A DNA stretch of 64,000 nt from contig QLIY01000923.1 in NCBI GenBank assembly GCA_003260075.1, positions 1-64,000 on the forward strand. Reading direction: 5' to 3'. Shown here piece after piece: positions 24,393-46,200 of this stretch. Under the pieces are notes generated by a model. It had not been told where the DNA came from, ran no database searches, and saw only the letters and a program-made list of their open reading frames with translations. Every line of letters begins with the position of its first letter. Position 1 is the first letter of the stretch. Source of the stretch: Phallusia mammillata. Its lineage: Eukaryota > Chordata > Ascidiacea > Phlebobranchia > Ascidiidae. The position numbers were made by a program, and so were the translations under genes.

Positions 24393-24581
24393 TTAACTTG
24401 TTTTCAAATCATCATAAACTTCCTTGTGTTTATAAACCAATATACCTGTCCTGTAACCACAATCATTAAGTTCTGTTGTTGGGTTTTTATTTGCCACGCC
24501 ACACAAAGCAAGGTGAAAAGATAGGATGAAAAGGTGAACCACTACGAGTATGTACAAGGAAAAAAAACGGTGGAAAATCAT
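24393..24581 (-). CDS. Possible small secreted-protein ORF, unidentified
   Basis: 62 aa beginning with a hydrophobic, signal-like stretch (SLYILVVVHLFILSFHLALC) followed by a polar tail. A donor-like site (GGACAG|gtatat) sits inside the frame, so this could be a first exon. No homology is recognised. It lies between TEKT3 and PIERCE2. Confidence 0.22.
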   Translation of the reverse strand: MIFHRFFSLYILVVVHLFILSFHLALCGVANKNPTTELNDCGYRTGILVYKHKEVYDDLKTS

Positions 24582-25567
24582 CTACTCATGAGGCAGTCGG
24601 ACTTATGTCACAGGCTGTTCCGTTTACAGTAAAAACGTCGATATTTCATATTTTTTCAGAAACAAATGAACTCAGAGGCACTACTACTTTGCTCTGAAAG
24701 CATAACAAAACAGTGTTGTTGAGCATTTTTTCTGTTTTTCACACGTTTAGAAAACTTTCTAGCTACTGTTTAAGTGCAACGTGATGTTTTCTGTAAATGG
24801 AAAAAAATAATAAACGCACATGAAAATTATGGCCGACGTTGGTGACGTGACGTCATAAACTATGTACACTTAGGCTTGACGGCGATTCTATGTACAAGAG
24901 GGGGACGAAAAACAACAAAAAACACAAAAATTATACTTGTATGGCTCTACATAACGAGCAATCGCGCACAAATGGAATGTGTGTAATCACTGGTGAATAT
25001 ATAGCAATTAAGCAAAAAGGCAGCCGGTGCAGTCGATAGGCTAATTGGGGTATGACTTATTTCGTCCAAATGTGCATTGTATAGTTTAGCATATTTAATT
25101 CTGTGAACTTAACCAGGAATGCGGCACAGTTGCACGAAAAAACAACGCTCAACGACAAACGAGAAACAGAGACGACGAAAAAATATTTACTACCGATAAT
25201 TAATCTCTTGGACGCAATCTGTGGTTAATACGCGTAAAACTCAAAGCGGACAATTGCGAAAGATCGGAAAGGGTTGAAGCTGAAACGAACTTTGCCTATA
25301 CCAAAGAAGCAAGCGACAAAAAAGCAAAAAAAAAAACGAAGAAAAAGTCCTGCAAGTAAAAAAGTCAGAAATCATCTTAACACCGAAACGAGAAATATTT
25401 CTTTACGAAGAAACCAATGTTTAAAAACTAACGGGTTATGACAAAAAAAACTTTCTGGTGCATTTTGTTTCATTTGTTTTGTGAAGCAAATCTGTAAGAA
25501 GCAAGTGAGATACCTTGTATAACGGATTAGCGGAGCGTATTTATTTTAACCGGTCGTATCTATAAAT
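24582..25567. other. Intergenic, TEKT3 3' flank
   Basis: A minus-strand AATAAA at 25540-25545, about 25 bases past the TEKT3 stop, is the likely polyadenylation signal. I see nothing else coding. Confidence 0.5.
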
Positions 25568-33548
<7,981 letters not shown>

Positions 33549-33638
33549 GTTTGCTGCTGTTTTTTATATTACTTAGCGCTAACCTATACAACGTCAAAGA
33601 TATGTGAAATAAACGTTATCAATGTAATGTCATGACCT

Positions 33639-33650
33639 GTTGCTTGCAAC
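33639..33650. promoter_or_regulatory. RFX/X-box-like palindrome close to the TEKT3 start
   Basis: GTTGCTTGCAAC, a 12-base palindrome made of two X-box half sites with no spacer, about 90 bases upstream of the TEKT3 ATG. RFX factors bind such sites in ciliary gene promoters. Binding here is inferred. Confidence 0.45.
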
Positions 33651-34124
33651 TCAAAACTAGTTTTTCCAGTTTGTTTCTTCTGCATTAAAATCAAAGCCAA
33701 TATCGCGCCCTGCTAAAGGCACGTTTCGTAATTCTGGTCTAAACCTATCTGTAACTTTGTTTGAAATGTTGGCAATTTTAAGCCAGTCTGCCATTTTTTG
33801 AGCAGCTAAGCTAAAACTGTGCAAAACAACTTATGGAAACTTGTGTTTTACCTTTTAGTTGCATATGCATATCTATTCAAATATTTGTGAAATCACGGAC
33901 TGAAATGCCAGATACAAGAGAAATATACTTAATATCCTAGACTTCTCGACGACAATTCAGCAAACCTGAAATAAGGAAAACTAGACCTTTTTGAAAATCT
34001 TTCAGTTTCTGCTGCGTACTTCAACATTAAAATGCTGGGGATGCACAAAAATTACATTTTGTTAATTTCACCACCAATTTTTTTTTCGGATCATGAATAA
34101 TTTACGAAAATGACCTGGGAACAC

Positions 34125-34138
34125 GTTGTCATAGCAAC
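34125..34138. promoter_or_regulatory. RFX/X-box-like site upstream of TEKT3
   Basis: GTTGTCATAGCAAC matches the two 6-base X-box half sites with a 2-base spacer. It lies about 580 bases upstream of the TEKT3 ATG. Confidence 0.5.
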
Positions 34139-34139
34139 A

Positions 34140-36149
34140 AGAAGACGTCAGACATTAAACAACAGGTTAAGCACAATGCGAAGCGAGCCCTGAAAACCGC
34201 TAATCCAACATTGGCTTGTTTGAGTAGAGGGATTGATGGCACTCTACTCATATTTGCTGGGGAGTCAGTGGCATGACAAATTTTGCCCATCGGGAGAAAA
34301 TTGGCTTTCATTAGCGGTCAAAGGTCACCAATGACGTGCGCGCAAGGTATTAAGGTCAGTTTATGAGTTTTGGGCGCTTTACTGCAAATGGGGTCCAGGA
34401 AAGGCAAGTAGTGCTAAGCAATATACTTTAGAAGAATTGCAACCATAAAATTTTAAAATAATTGGGTTTTTTAATTTTAGTTACCCACGCAAATACGAGA
34501 AAGTAGTCTAGCAGCAGTTACATCAAAGTACAATTGTCAATTAATTCAACAAACAAAAGTTGGAGACTTAGGACAGCGACGCTTGCAATCCATCGGAAAA
34601 TTTATTTTGCGATATTAACAAATACTCACAAGCCTCTAGATCTTTTCTCTAAACAGTCAGAGTAGTGGGTCTAAAACACTAAATTTTTGTACCTGTTGCC
34701 TCAGCAAAAAAACAACAACAAAAAAACTACAACCTCAAAACCACGCACTTTCACTAATGCTCAAACTCCAATTATTGAGGCCCTAATGTGTTCACTAAGT
34801 CAATGTTTTCAAAACACACTCGCTAAGCCCGCAAAATCTGAAACAGTTATCATCTAAATCCAGATTACAGCCATTAGCGCATCGCGATATCAAACATTAA
34901 AGTCGAGTCAACGTAACACAAACCTGCTGCCAAAACACGCAAAACAATGCGAAACCGGGGTAGCGCGTCTTCAACCAGACTGTGCTCGCGTTCCAGGATC
35001 GATTTGTCCAAATACCAAACCGGAGTCCTTGCCCAAGCTTGGAACGCACTTTCTGGGCCCGACGAAGCCTTGCGCCGAAACCCGAGAACCCGGTTGCTAG
35101 CGACGCCCGTATCGAGGCTGAGGAGGAGCAGAGACAGCTGGTATTTTCTTTCTCTTTTTACTCTTGGCCTCCGAGCGCCGGGTTAATTATAAACCACTCT
35201 TGGCGCGATTGGCCAACGCACAGCGCCTGAACGCGTGTATTGGTGGCGATGTGGGCTTTCCTTTCGCCGAAACAAGTTGCGCGTGGACCTGAAGATTCCA
35301 TTCCCGCAATGCCGCTATTACTTAATGCAATAATGCGATAAAGGTGGACCGATTTGTTCGCCGTTGAATGCCTCGTTAACATTGTTTTTGAAAACAGATA
35401 TACAGTGAAATCAAGTCGTCCTCTAGACCACGGCTTGTTTTTTCTTAAATGTAGCTTACTTGTATTAAATTCATTAAAATTATTTTTTGAGGGGTTCCGC
35501 AAAGTGTGACGAAACACCTTTAGGGCTACGTGCCACCAAAGGTTGAAAAGCACTGCCCTGGACTCCGCGGTAAACTTCGTGCAGTATACGAAACATATTT
35601 GTCAAGCACCACCTACCCTAAAACTCAGTTAAAACTGTTTTTAAAGGCTTTCAATTTTAGGACGATTTCTAAACAGGAGAGTTTGGTTGACCCAAAAAAC
35701 TAGTAAAAACCTGGTGGAAGCAAAAGTGGAAACATAAAAAACCTTTTTTTTGGCAAAAACAGTTAACATAAAGCGTGGAGAAATTTTGGAGCTTTTGTTG
35801 GATGAAGTTAATAAGGTTACCACTGCTTCTTATTAGGTGATCGTCCTTTGGTACCAAACCCTTACAAAGTTAACACCATGTCTGCGGTCACTGTTACGCC
35901 CTTGAGGCTCCATTGAAGACCAACTGGGGCTGAAAACTGGTGGCTTTTAAATGTCGGAGATAAACCATGCTGTTCAGAACCAACCATGTACAAAACATAG
36001 TAACGTACCCTTTCATAAAAACCAGTGTCAAGCAAAATTAAACTGTTCTATAGGTTGTAGGTTGAAATTACGCATATTTTGCGATACCAAACCAGATTTA
36101 TTAATCAAGTCAGTTCAATGCAAAACATTCTTTAAGAGAAGCAAAGTTT
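34140..36149. other. Intergenic, no gene recognised
   Basis: Contains a moderately GC-rich stretch at 34930-35280 with overlapping unsupported ORFs. It also holds the right end of a hAT-type element (GGTTGAAAAGCACTG ending at 35555) whose left end I cannot find. The remainder is AT-rich. Confidence 0.4.
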
Positions 36150-36240
36150 TTTTCACGAGGTTCGAACCCAGGACGCTCAAGGGGACGAATCCCTATCAAG
36201 GTTTTCTATGACTGCATATGGGTCAGACGCGCTGGGCCAT
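36150..36240 (-). repeat. tRNA-derived SINE-like fragment
   Basis: On the minus strand TGGCCCAGCGCG (A-box side) is followed about 55 bases later by GGTTCGAACC (B-box). No cloverleaf closes, so it is a SINE-type fragment rather than a tRNA gene. Confidence 0.45.
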
Positions 36241-36970
36241 TCGGTCAAAGGAATATTTTTTCTCTTCTTTCTCGGGCACCATCTAGCGACAATTAAAACA
36301 CAACAACAACACACTGATATCGTCGTAGCAGTTTATTAAATGTACACACCCATAATGCGGTACAGGCTGGCGCAAGCCTAAAACGCAATTCTCTTATAAA
36401 ATCGATGTATTCACTGCAGCAATTACCTTACGGCATTATAGGGTTTTACCGCACGCAAATACACAATTGACTAATTCGACGGGGGACAGGCGTTAACTGC
36501 TCTGAAAAGCAATAAAAACAGCAATTCATCTAAGACGCTACAAGAAGTCGTACACACGTTGGGCAATGTCGCAAAAAAGCAATGTACACGAAAAATGACG
36601 AACAAGGACCGGTTTAAAATGCGTATTGCTGTATATTAGGCGATTTTAAGTGTGATTTAAACTGTATATGCTGAGTCAATGTAACGCTTTAAAAAGTTAG
36701 GACATGCGTTAACATAAATAGATTACATTTCCGGCATTTTTTGGTAACGTAGCGTTTTAAGCAAGAATACATTAAACTCTTAAACGCAATATACAGGAGT
36801 CAACTGATTGGTTTTACGTCACAACATCGCACTGGACGGCGTCATACATGACGTCAATGCATTCGTCACACAAGAGTTTTCTATTAGCGGGATGCATTTT
36901 TAAAAATAATATTACACATACGTGGCTTGAAGTTTTTCAACAATTTTTCTAGTTCATCCATAAAATCGAG

Positions 36971-36971
<1 letters not shown>

Positions 36972-37021
<50 letters not shown>
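36972..37021. other. Assembly gap filled with about 50 C
   Basis: Sized gap downstream of TOP1. No duplicated flank. Confidence 0.75.
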
Positions 37022-37247
37022 ATTCAACTTTAGAAGTATCCACAAAACTGTAGGCGTTTGCTGTAAAGGACTATTGAAAGGAAATCAGCCAATTCATTCC
37101 AAAACATCGGGAAACCTGTTCCAACATGGTTTTGAGAGAAGATGGTAAAATCTTGTGTTTTCGAGGGATATAGTCATTAACTGTCGGAGTTTTGTAGTGT
37201 TTTAATGCCAGACTGGCAGGGCAAGTCTTCCTTTTTCCTCTTGTACA

Positions 37248-40200
37248 TTAGAACTCGTATGTTTCGTCGACCATTGCGATTGCCCAGGCAAACTTGTCCC
37301 TCTGGGTCTTATTGTAAACTTTCTCCACTGGAACTTCGTATTTCTTGCACCTGCGCATTGGGGACAAGTGAAAAACAAAACGTTACTTGTGATAATTTCA
37401 CTGTAGAGAAATCGCAAAGAAACAAGACACAATTATACAAAACACGCTTACGTGTATTTAGTTTGACAAAAAATGTTAACACTTTTTTTCTGTATTTTAT
37501 GTTCGTTGACGAGTTTGATAAAGTTCAAACTATAAATCGACCCGTATTAGCCTTGCAACTTTCATTCTTTCCTTTTTTCTGATACAATCACTGACTGACT
37601 GAAAATTCAACATGCAAAGGTTATGCTCTTTCATTTCAACCGATTTGCTTTGAACAGGTTTTGGTCGAAACAGGCTTTCTTTGGCGCAATTATGACGTTA
37701 TCGCATTGAAAACGAAGACAAAAAAAACTTTCCCCGACACACAATAGCTAAAATGGTTTAAATTTAACAAATTTAAACGAACTGCCCAAAATTACCTTAA
37801 TTCTCAAACAAGTTTAGGGAAACTTTTGGACAATTTGATTCTGTTAAAGATTAACAAATAAGCAGAAATCATTATTCAATCAATTATTAAGAAACTTAAA
37901 CCGTAATTATTCCGATCGCAGTTCAAAACAGTATTCTGTATTGGCTACATTCAACTGGCTATACTGTTATTTTGCACGAAACACAATATAAGAAGACGAG
38001 AGAAATCCATTCGTTACCACAAAGCATTTTGCCTTCTTCTTTACATAAAAACGTGCAGTTTGAATTGTGAAAACTGGTTTTTGCACACGTGTGTATATGT
38101 TAAGCAATCTTATAACAAGCCTGATTTACATAAAGGTTCACTCACCAGGCAACGGTAATTCGAGGATCGAGGTAGTTGAGTTTGGAAGTGCCCAAGGCGA
38201 TTTCCTTGTTTTCCTCCTGTTTTAATGTGGAAATAAAGGTTTGGCGGCAGTTGCATGTGTTAAGTTGTACAAAAAGGACGTTAAACTTATATTACAGACC
38301 AATTGCAAACAAATACATCCCCCCCCCCCTCCTGTTTTAATGTGGAAATAAAGGTTTGGCGGCAGTTGCATGTGTTACGTTGTACAAAAAGGACGTTAAA
38401 CTTATATTACAGACCAATTGCAAAAAACTACATTAGGGAAAGAATGTTTGGTTACATATTATTCCTTTGTAACCTAATTTGATATTAGGGTTGTGGGGTC
38501 GCTTGAAATATTTCTGACTGTGACTCCAAATTATTTTTACAAATTTTGACTCCTCTTTATACAAGCAAACAAAGCTTTATGCTGCTACTTTTATGCTGCT
38601 AACAAAATTGGATGAATCCGATCGTTAAAAACGTCACTGCCTAACGCACAATATTTGAAAAAAAAAACGATTGCACTAGGTATAAAACGTTTGCTAATAG
38701 GAAAATATTACAGTATCAAGTATACCGCAGACCAGATTTTTCTAGCCTAGGCTTTGCCATATGGGAATGCTTGATGACTGGCCGATTCGATATAACGCTT
38801 TCAATGGGCCTGGTATACTGTGTGTATTAAGTAGATTTTTAAATTCTAACCACTACTTTGTTAATGCTCTGTGTTACGCCCCCCCCCCAGTATCAAGTAT
38901 ACCGCAGACCAGATTTTTCTAGCCTAGGCTTTGCCACATGAGAATGCTTGATGACTGGCCGATTCGATATAACGCTTTAAATGGGCCTGGTATACTGTGT
39001 GTATTAAGTAGAATTTTAAATTCTAACCACTATTTTCATATTACTGGTCCCGCCTTTTAACTATTACCAGATGACCCACCTTGTCTGTGGCTTGCACTTC
39101 CAGCTTGATGAGCTGCTCTTGCAGACGGGCAACTCTCTTCTTCTTGTTTTCATACAGCTTCCTCTTTCCTTCGGTTTTCATGTGTTTGTAGTCGGACTTT
39201 GCACTTTTAACTTGTTGCTTGGCATCCTGTATCTCATCTTGCTTCTTTCTAATCTGAAATGAAGGAAAGTCCGGTAATTTTGTGATTTATCAGAATATAA
39301 AAACGTTGCTGTGTAGAGCACATGCAAAGAGTAAACTACAGCCTGGGATATGGATTGACATAGCTTTATGCTGCCTTTCAAATATTTAAATATAAATGTT
39401 TTTGCTTATAACAACATAGAGATACGGAATTTCAGATGGTAATCACTTAAGGTGGTGAAACTTGACAGGAGGTATTTACTTTCATTTTACATGTGGTAAA
39501 TATAACCTGCAAAGTTGTTATAAGACCTAATATCAAATCTACTATGTAGTCTATTGGGGAGGAATGAAAGTAATTTGATTTGTTAAGTAAGAAATTCGTC
39601 AACAAAGGTTTTGAATTCCCCCCCCCCTTTCATTTTACATGTGGTAAATATAACCTGCAAAGTTGTTATAAGACCAAATATCAAATCTACTATGTAGACT
39701 ATTGGGGAGGAATGAAAATAATTTGATTTGTTAAGTAAGAAATTCGTCAACAAAGGTTTTGAATCACTGACTTGAGGATAACTGGATTTTTCAACACAAG
39801 TTATTTCAACTTTACTTTTCAAAAGCCAAAGCTAAGGGTTGGAATCAGTCCTCATCACATATTATACAGTAGGTTAAAAAAAACTTCTTACTTTATCATT
39901 CATTCTTCCCATTTGCTCACTGAAGTTCTTGGGAGCAGCCCGTTGATGGTTACATAGGATTGCAACAGCCCGATTCGCTCGGTTGTATGACAAAAGTCGA
40001 GATGCAACATTTTCATCCTCAGCTAAATATTACTTTGGTTAAAACCACAATGATATGACAGAGTACATACTTATTGTAAACTACACAGGTCTTCTACTTA
40101 ACTTACCCCCCCCCCGCAACATTTTCATCCTCAGCTAAATATTACTTTGGTTAAAACCACAATAATATGACTGAGTACATACTTATTGTAAACTAAACAG

Positions 40201-43200
40201 GTCTTCTACTTAACTTGTGTATACAAGTGAATGATCTATCATGTGATTTTTATGCAACTAGAACCAAATACATTAGAATATATGCAGAGATTATAAACAT
40301 TAAGGACACTAGTCAGTTCTCAAGCATTTTAGTCACTTAGTTTTAACATTTAACTATGTTTATTTGAGTCAATTTTTTAAAAAATGTAAATTTAAGGAAA
40401 AAGATTTGCAAGCGACAATGCATTGATCATCTTGTATTGTTCCTTTTCGTTAGGTTAGCCAGCTTAGTATTGTAAATTACAGACCATGACAAACACAATG
40501 CTTGCTATTTACAGTAAATACCATGCAATGCCCCCTCGATGCTTTTAAAAACCTAATTTTGCTGATATTACAAGGTTCAATGTAAAGACAATTTATCTTT
40601 GACCATGAGACAGCTGTTGTTACTATTTAAAAACATCTTAATACAATCTTTTATTCGAAGAAAATAATAAAATTCCATGCTCACGATCAGTCAACTCTAG
40701 CAGTTGGTTCTGTAGTGTGATGGAGGCGTTGTATGTTCTGAACACTTTGGCAGTGAGTCCGTCCATCAGACTATTCAGGTACTTGTTTAGTGTAGAAGTC
40801 TGAACAATCAAAATACTTAATGTCATGTTTTTCTTCATAAACAAACATGTCAGATATGCTTACATTCAGTCGATCAAACAGGTCATCTCCACCTTCCTTG
40901 TCTTCCATAAACAGGGATAGGTTTTTAAACACCTGGAAAGAAATGGTTTGATTTTTTACCATGTGGAAAATAAATCCAGGGGTTTTAAATAGATACTGTG
41001 ATGTAAAACTGGAAACAGAGTTCACTGTTTAGGCTTATAAGGTCTCATTAGTGCAGCTGGTGACAAGACATGGGCTGTATTGGCTTGCTTAGCCATAAAC
41101 AGAATTGGCGGTGGCATGGCTTTCTTCCTGTTATTCCCAACAAACTGGAGTGTTGACAGATGGCCTTTGTCTTCTCACTAGCTGCGCTGTCTGCAGTTTA
41201 CTTATCATTTATTGACTTAATGCTGTTTTATACTATTTTTCAAATTTAGCTTGAAATATGTTTATTCGAAAAAAAAAATACTTTTATTTGCAGAAAGTAA
41301 ATAAGAATGTTATGCTTTACAAATCTGCACAATGTAATTTATAGATCTACTATTGCTTTAAAGCAGGGGTGGGCAACCTTTTTTACTGTAGGGCCAATTA
41401 TANAATGTCAAAATTGGATCGCGGGCCGCACATGTGCATAACACAAAGTGATTTTGCTTTGTTTCTTACCAAATATGCTTAACTACAAGTATAATTCGTA
41501 TTTGATTCTAACCACATTTTTCCAGATCACAGAAAACTAGCATCAGGCGCATTAATCAGCTCAAAAATTGTAATAATTGGACTCGTTTGCCAGTACTTTT
41601 GAAATCCAAGCGTCTCTGCGGGCCGCACAACCTTTAATGAAGGGCCGCATGCGGCCTGCGGGCCGCAGGTTGCCCACCCCTGCTTTAAAGTAAAGCACAT
41701 TTGGTTTAAAGAAGCCCATAAATAAAGAGCGTTGTTAGAATAGGTAAGGCCAAATCCATCACATTAATTGTGATCAAACGTTTTTAGTTTGGCTGCAAAT
41801 TTGTCTTATAAGTGTCGGACCTAATTACCATTATATTACAAAATTGTGGCATTCCAGAAGTTTAAAACTAAAACCTACCTGTTTTAGAACTGGAACTTTG
41901 TTATAATAACGGATGCTATCCTTTCCAAGGAAATCAAACTCGACTACAAAATCTTTGTCATCAAGATGTTTGTGCAACTTTATGTGTTCACACCTGAGTG
42001 AGCAGCAACCAACTGTATCGGCCGACTCCCCATCTTCTTTTTCGTTACCAGCTCTCAACGCCAACTACAGAAAGTTCAAAAAAGTTTAACGACACTTTGT
42101 AGCAGTGGTTCGTCGAAGGTTTTAATGTGGTACGTGAGTAGCTTAAAACTCTCAATTTTAGTCAGATCATGATATCCGACTTAACTGACCCAACTGAATA
42201 GCCCTGGTTTTGGATAAAACTTGTGTCTTGGACATTCATTTCTATTACAGAGTAATTGCAGGCCAGCTTTTTATTCAAGCCATGTGTATTGATCATGTAC
42301 GGTTTAGAGATGGAAATTCACCTTGTCAATGAAGTAGAGTGCAACAGCTCTTTGTCTGACCATCATTTCTGTGCTCTTCAAATCTCGCATGTAGTTTTCA
42401 CGAATCTTGCCTACTTTGGATTTTAGGTTTCGGGCAGTTTCGTATTTCTGCCAATCCTTTTCACCCTGTTTGGATAAGTCAGGTTGTTAGGGTTACTAAT
42501 TAATATGCAAATTCACCACAAAAATTTGCATGTGTTGCAATAATATACTGTGTGTCATATTTGTTTGAACAACCATAATGGGAAAACTTAGTTCCAACTG
42601 GTGGCACAGCAACCAGAATTTTGTTGTTGACTAGAAATTGTTGCCTATTTTCGGATAAAACCTACCTTTACTCTGGAGTTTGGGTTCAGCATAATGTATT
42701 TATTTTGTCCCTGCACATTTTCTGTCCATGACACGAGCCAGGTAACAGTGTTGTCGTGACGAACCTCCTTCCATTTGTGACCAGAAGGTGGTTTGGGAAT
42801 TTGGGAATTTCTAAACAAAAAGAAGCCTCCGTTCAACTTTCTATTTCGGTCAAATTGATATCTTTAGATGTTTTACACACTTGATATTTAAAAAACACAA
42901 AAACGAAACTAGGTGCCCAAAAAATGCTTTAAATATAGGAAGTCAATACACCAACCGGCAAAAACAAACTAGTAATACAGAAGATTTTCAGATCAGGTTT
43001 GTATCTTATGTTGGTTGTTTTAACTGGGGTTGGCAAACAATGACCTGGTGTCAGTCTGGGTATCAGGCAGCCCAAAAGTAACACTACAAATGTACCATTG
43101 ACTACTATTAAATCAGAACCATATTCTGACAACTTTTGTGTAAGCGCCTTATTGTTACAAAACAACTCAAACTAATGTATGACATGATAACCAATAAGTT

Positions 43201-46200
43201 GTAAAGAGAATACACAAACTAACATTCAGTATTTTATGTAAGGTAGGTTCAAAGGTTCGAGTGTGCTTACTTGCTACAATTAATGATAACATCTTCTGGG
43301 TTAAGTCTCTTTTTCAATTTTCCCATCTTTGGATGGTTTCCACGACCTCGAAAAAGACCTGGCGGTTCCAGTTTGAAGTTGCCAATCTTTTCCTTGTGGT
43401 GGTCCCAATCACAGAAGCCATATTCTTCTATTAACGCTTCATTGTTCTTTTTTTCCATCTATGATGTCAAAAGAAAAAATAATTTTGTTAGAAAAATTTG
43501 GAACAGAAGAAAAATGATCCAAACTACAGTCTTATTTTTTGGCAGTTAGAAGTTTATGTTTATGAAAAACTTTGAATATGAGAAGTTGATAAGGATGGGC
43601 CAAGTCGAGCCAAAAACAGAGTACTCGGTACCGAACATCGCTGTTTTTGTTGCTCGGTGCTTGGCCAAACAGAACATTTGTGGTTTCGGCCCAACTCTAA
43701 AAATTAATATACTGGGTATAAACCACTAAAACTATGATATTTATTATTTACTAGATGTATATGTATGCAAGTTTATGGTGTCATAACATGCAGAACACTC
43801 AGCATACCTGCTTTTCTTCTTTAGAACGAGCTTTCCTTTCTTCCGATTTCATTTTGAAGTAATCTGCTACAGCGACAAAATTGCATTTGCCCAGGTCTTT
43901 AATATGTGCCTTTTCTTCAGCTGTCATGACCTATTAATAAGCTTAAAATTGTAAAATACAAGTTTTCAAGATACATTAGTTAATCACAATATATTAACAT
44001 GTAAAACAAATTCAGGATTAGTGTGGATTAAAAAAAACTGAACACTTAGTTTTAAACAGCCGTGTTATACAATCAATACCTGAAACTCAGTGATCATACG
44101 CAAAAAAATCATGTATTGAAATTATAATTATTATCAGTATGACATAAATATATAATGATAATACAGTAGCAGCATAATTCAGACCTTTCTCCAGTCGCCA
44201 AAGAAATTCCTGTTGAAATCTTCTTTTGTGGTGTAATCATGTTCAAGCATTTTCGCATAAAATGTCATCACCTCCTCAGCTTCTGGTTGAAGCCTCATAA
44301 CTTTACCTGGAAACAAAACAAAATTTATGAAGCAATTTTATCACACCATAAATATTTTTAACCACTGTAAAATACTCAACAATTCAGACATTGTTTGAAA
44401 AAATGGCGGAATAAAAAATGCTTGCCAGAAGAGCTCTAGAAACTTGATATTATGGCTGGCAGCAATAGCTTAAATATTCTTTGAAAAACTTCCCCATTTT
44501 AGGGGGCTAGTTTGGTAAATATTGGGGCCACAGGTTAAAACACAACCATCAACCCCCAATTATGGCAAAATGAACAAACTGCCCCAATCTCATCTCATTT
44601 GATTTAAAATTTTGTCATTTTAGGGTGCTAGTGGGGTAAATGCTAGGGATAATGAGTCAAACAAGACAAATGGCACATCTGCATAACTCTATCTACCACC
44701 CGTGAAAAATTCATCCAAATCCATTCAACATTTCATGCCAAAAGTGCATTGACAAACTTAACAGCAGAAGGGAAAGGGTAACCATAATAAGTTTGCAAGA
44801 CAGGTTTTATATATTTATATATACATGTGTGTGTGTGTATATTTTTTTCTCACCATCATATTTGAAGTGCACATGGTCTGGTAAAGGTTCATACGGTGGC
44901 GCAAACACCGGTCCTTTATGTTCCAGAAACTTCCACTTTATTGTGTTGTCTTTGTCCTGCCCAGCCTCTTCCCACCATTTCCATTTTTCCTGTGTCTCTT
45001 CTTTTTTCACTTTCTAGCGTTGGGAAAACAAATTTTGGATACACTTTACTTAAAGCTCAAAGCCAATACTAGAGGGAACTGCATTTGTATCTGTCAATTA
45101 TAGCAGATGGATTTACTAAAATAGGAGTGCTTTAATATAGGACATTAGTATAAACTTAGTAACTCACCTTGGTGGGACTTGCATCCCCTCTGTCTGTCTT
45201 TTTCTGTAAGACAAATCATTTGTTTTTAATATTCAGGAATGAAAGGTATATAGTATTAGCCTCTACGATAGAAATTTCATGAAAACTGTACCTTCTTGTC
45301 TTTCACACCATTCTCAGATTCACTGTGTTTTCTTTTTTCTCCATGTTTTTCTTTTTTCACCGATTTGTTCCTATTTTCAGGAAGAAATTGTACTACCACT
45401 TTTAAAAGTGTTTAGGCACTGTTTAAACAAATTTATATCAGTGTTATTGTTCCCAGTAACAATTGATATGAAAAAAATCAAGGGGTTGCCTTGGTTGAGT
45501 CATGGCCACTGTCAACATTGGTCTTTCTTTCTCATAATTTAAGAGCAGAAACAAGCAAAGATGTACTTACCTATGTGTACTGTCAACATCAGAATGTCTT
45601 TTTTCTGTCTTGACCTAAAAAGCGTAAGTTGTGTTAAAGAAACTATTGTGCGATTTTACATACAAATGGCACTGGACTTCCCCCCCCCCTCTGTCTTGAC
45701 CTAAAAAGCGTAAGTTGTGTTAAAGAAACTATTGTGCAATTTTACATACAAGTAGCACTGGACTCACTTTTGGATGTTTTTTCGTATGGTGTGCACTGTT
45801 GGAAAAAGGAATATATTTAATATAACATAAACTTAATTGGGTTATTAAGCTATATACATACAAATCAGGTACTTTAAAACTTACTCTCCAGAACTGATTT
45901 CTTGCTCCCGAGGTTCTTGTTTAACCCGGATTCTATGTCCATCTGGCCCTTTTAAAGGTTTTCCATCTGGGCCGAGCACGTATTTTCGCTTCTTATGTTC
46001 TTTCTGCACAGAAAGCAGTTTGATTTACAACAAATTTACAAACTCATAATTGAAGCAAAAACTTTAATTTCTACGTTGTGTGAAGTTTTAGGGGTAGAAC
46101 ACTTCAAATAAAAATGTTCAAAAAGCTCTAAAACACCAAATTGTTAAGCATAATTTTTTAAAAACACAAATACCAACATGTGACTTACATTGTGTGATGG

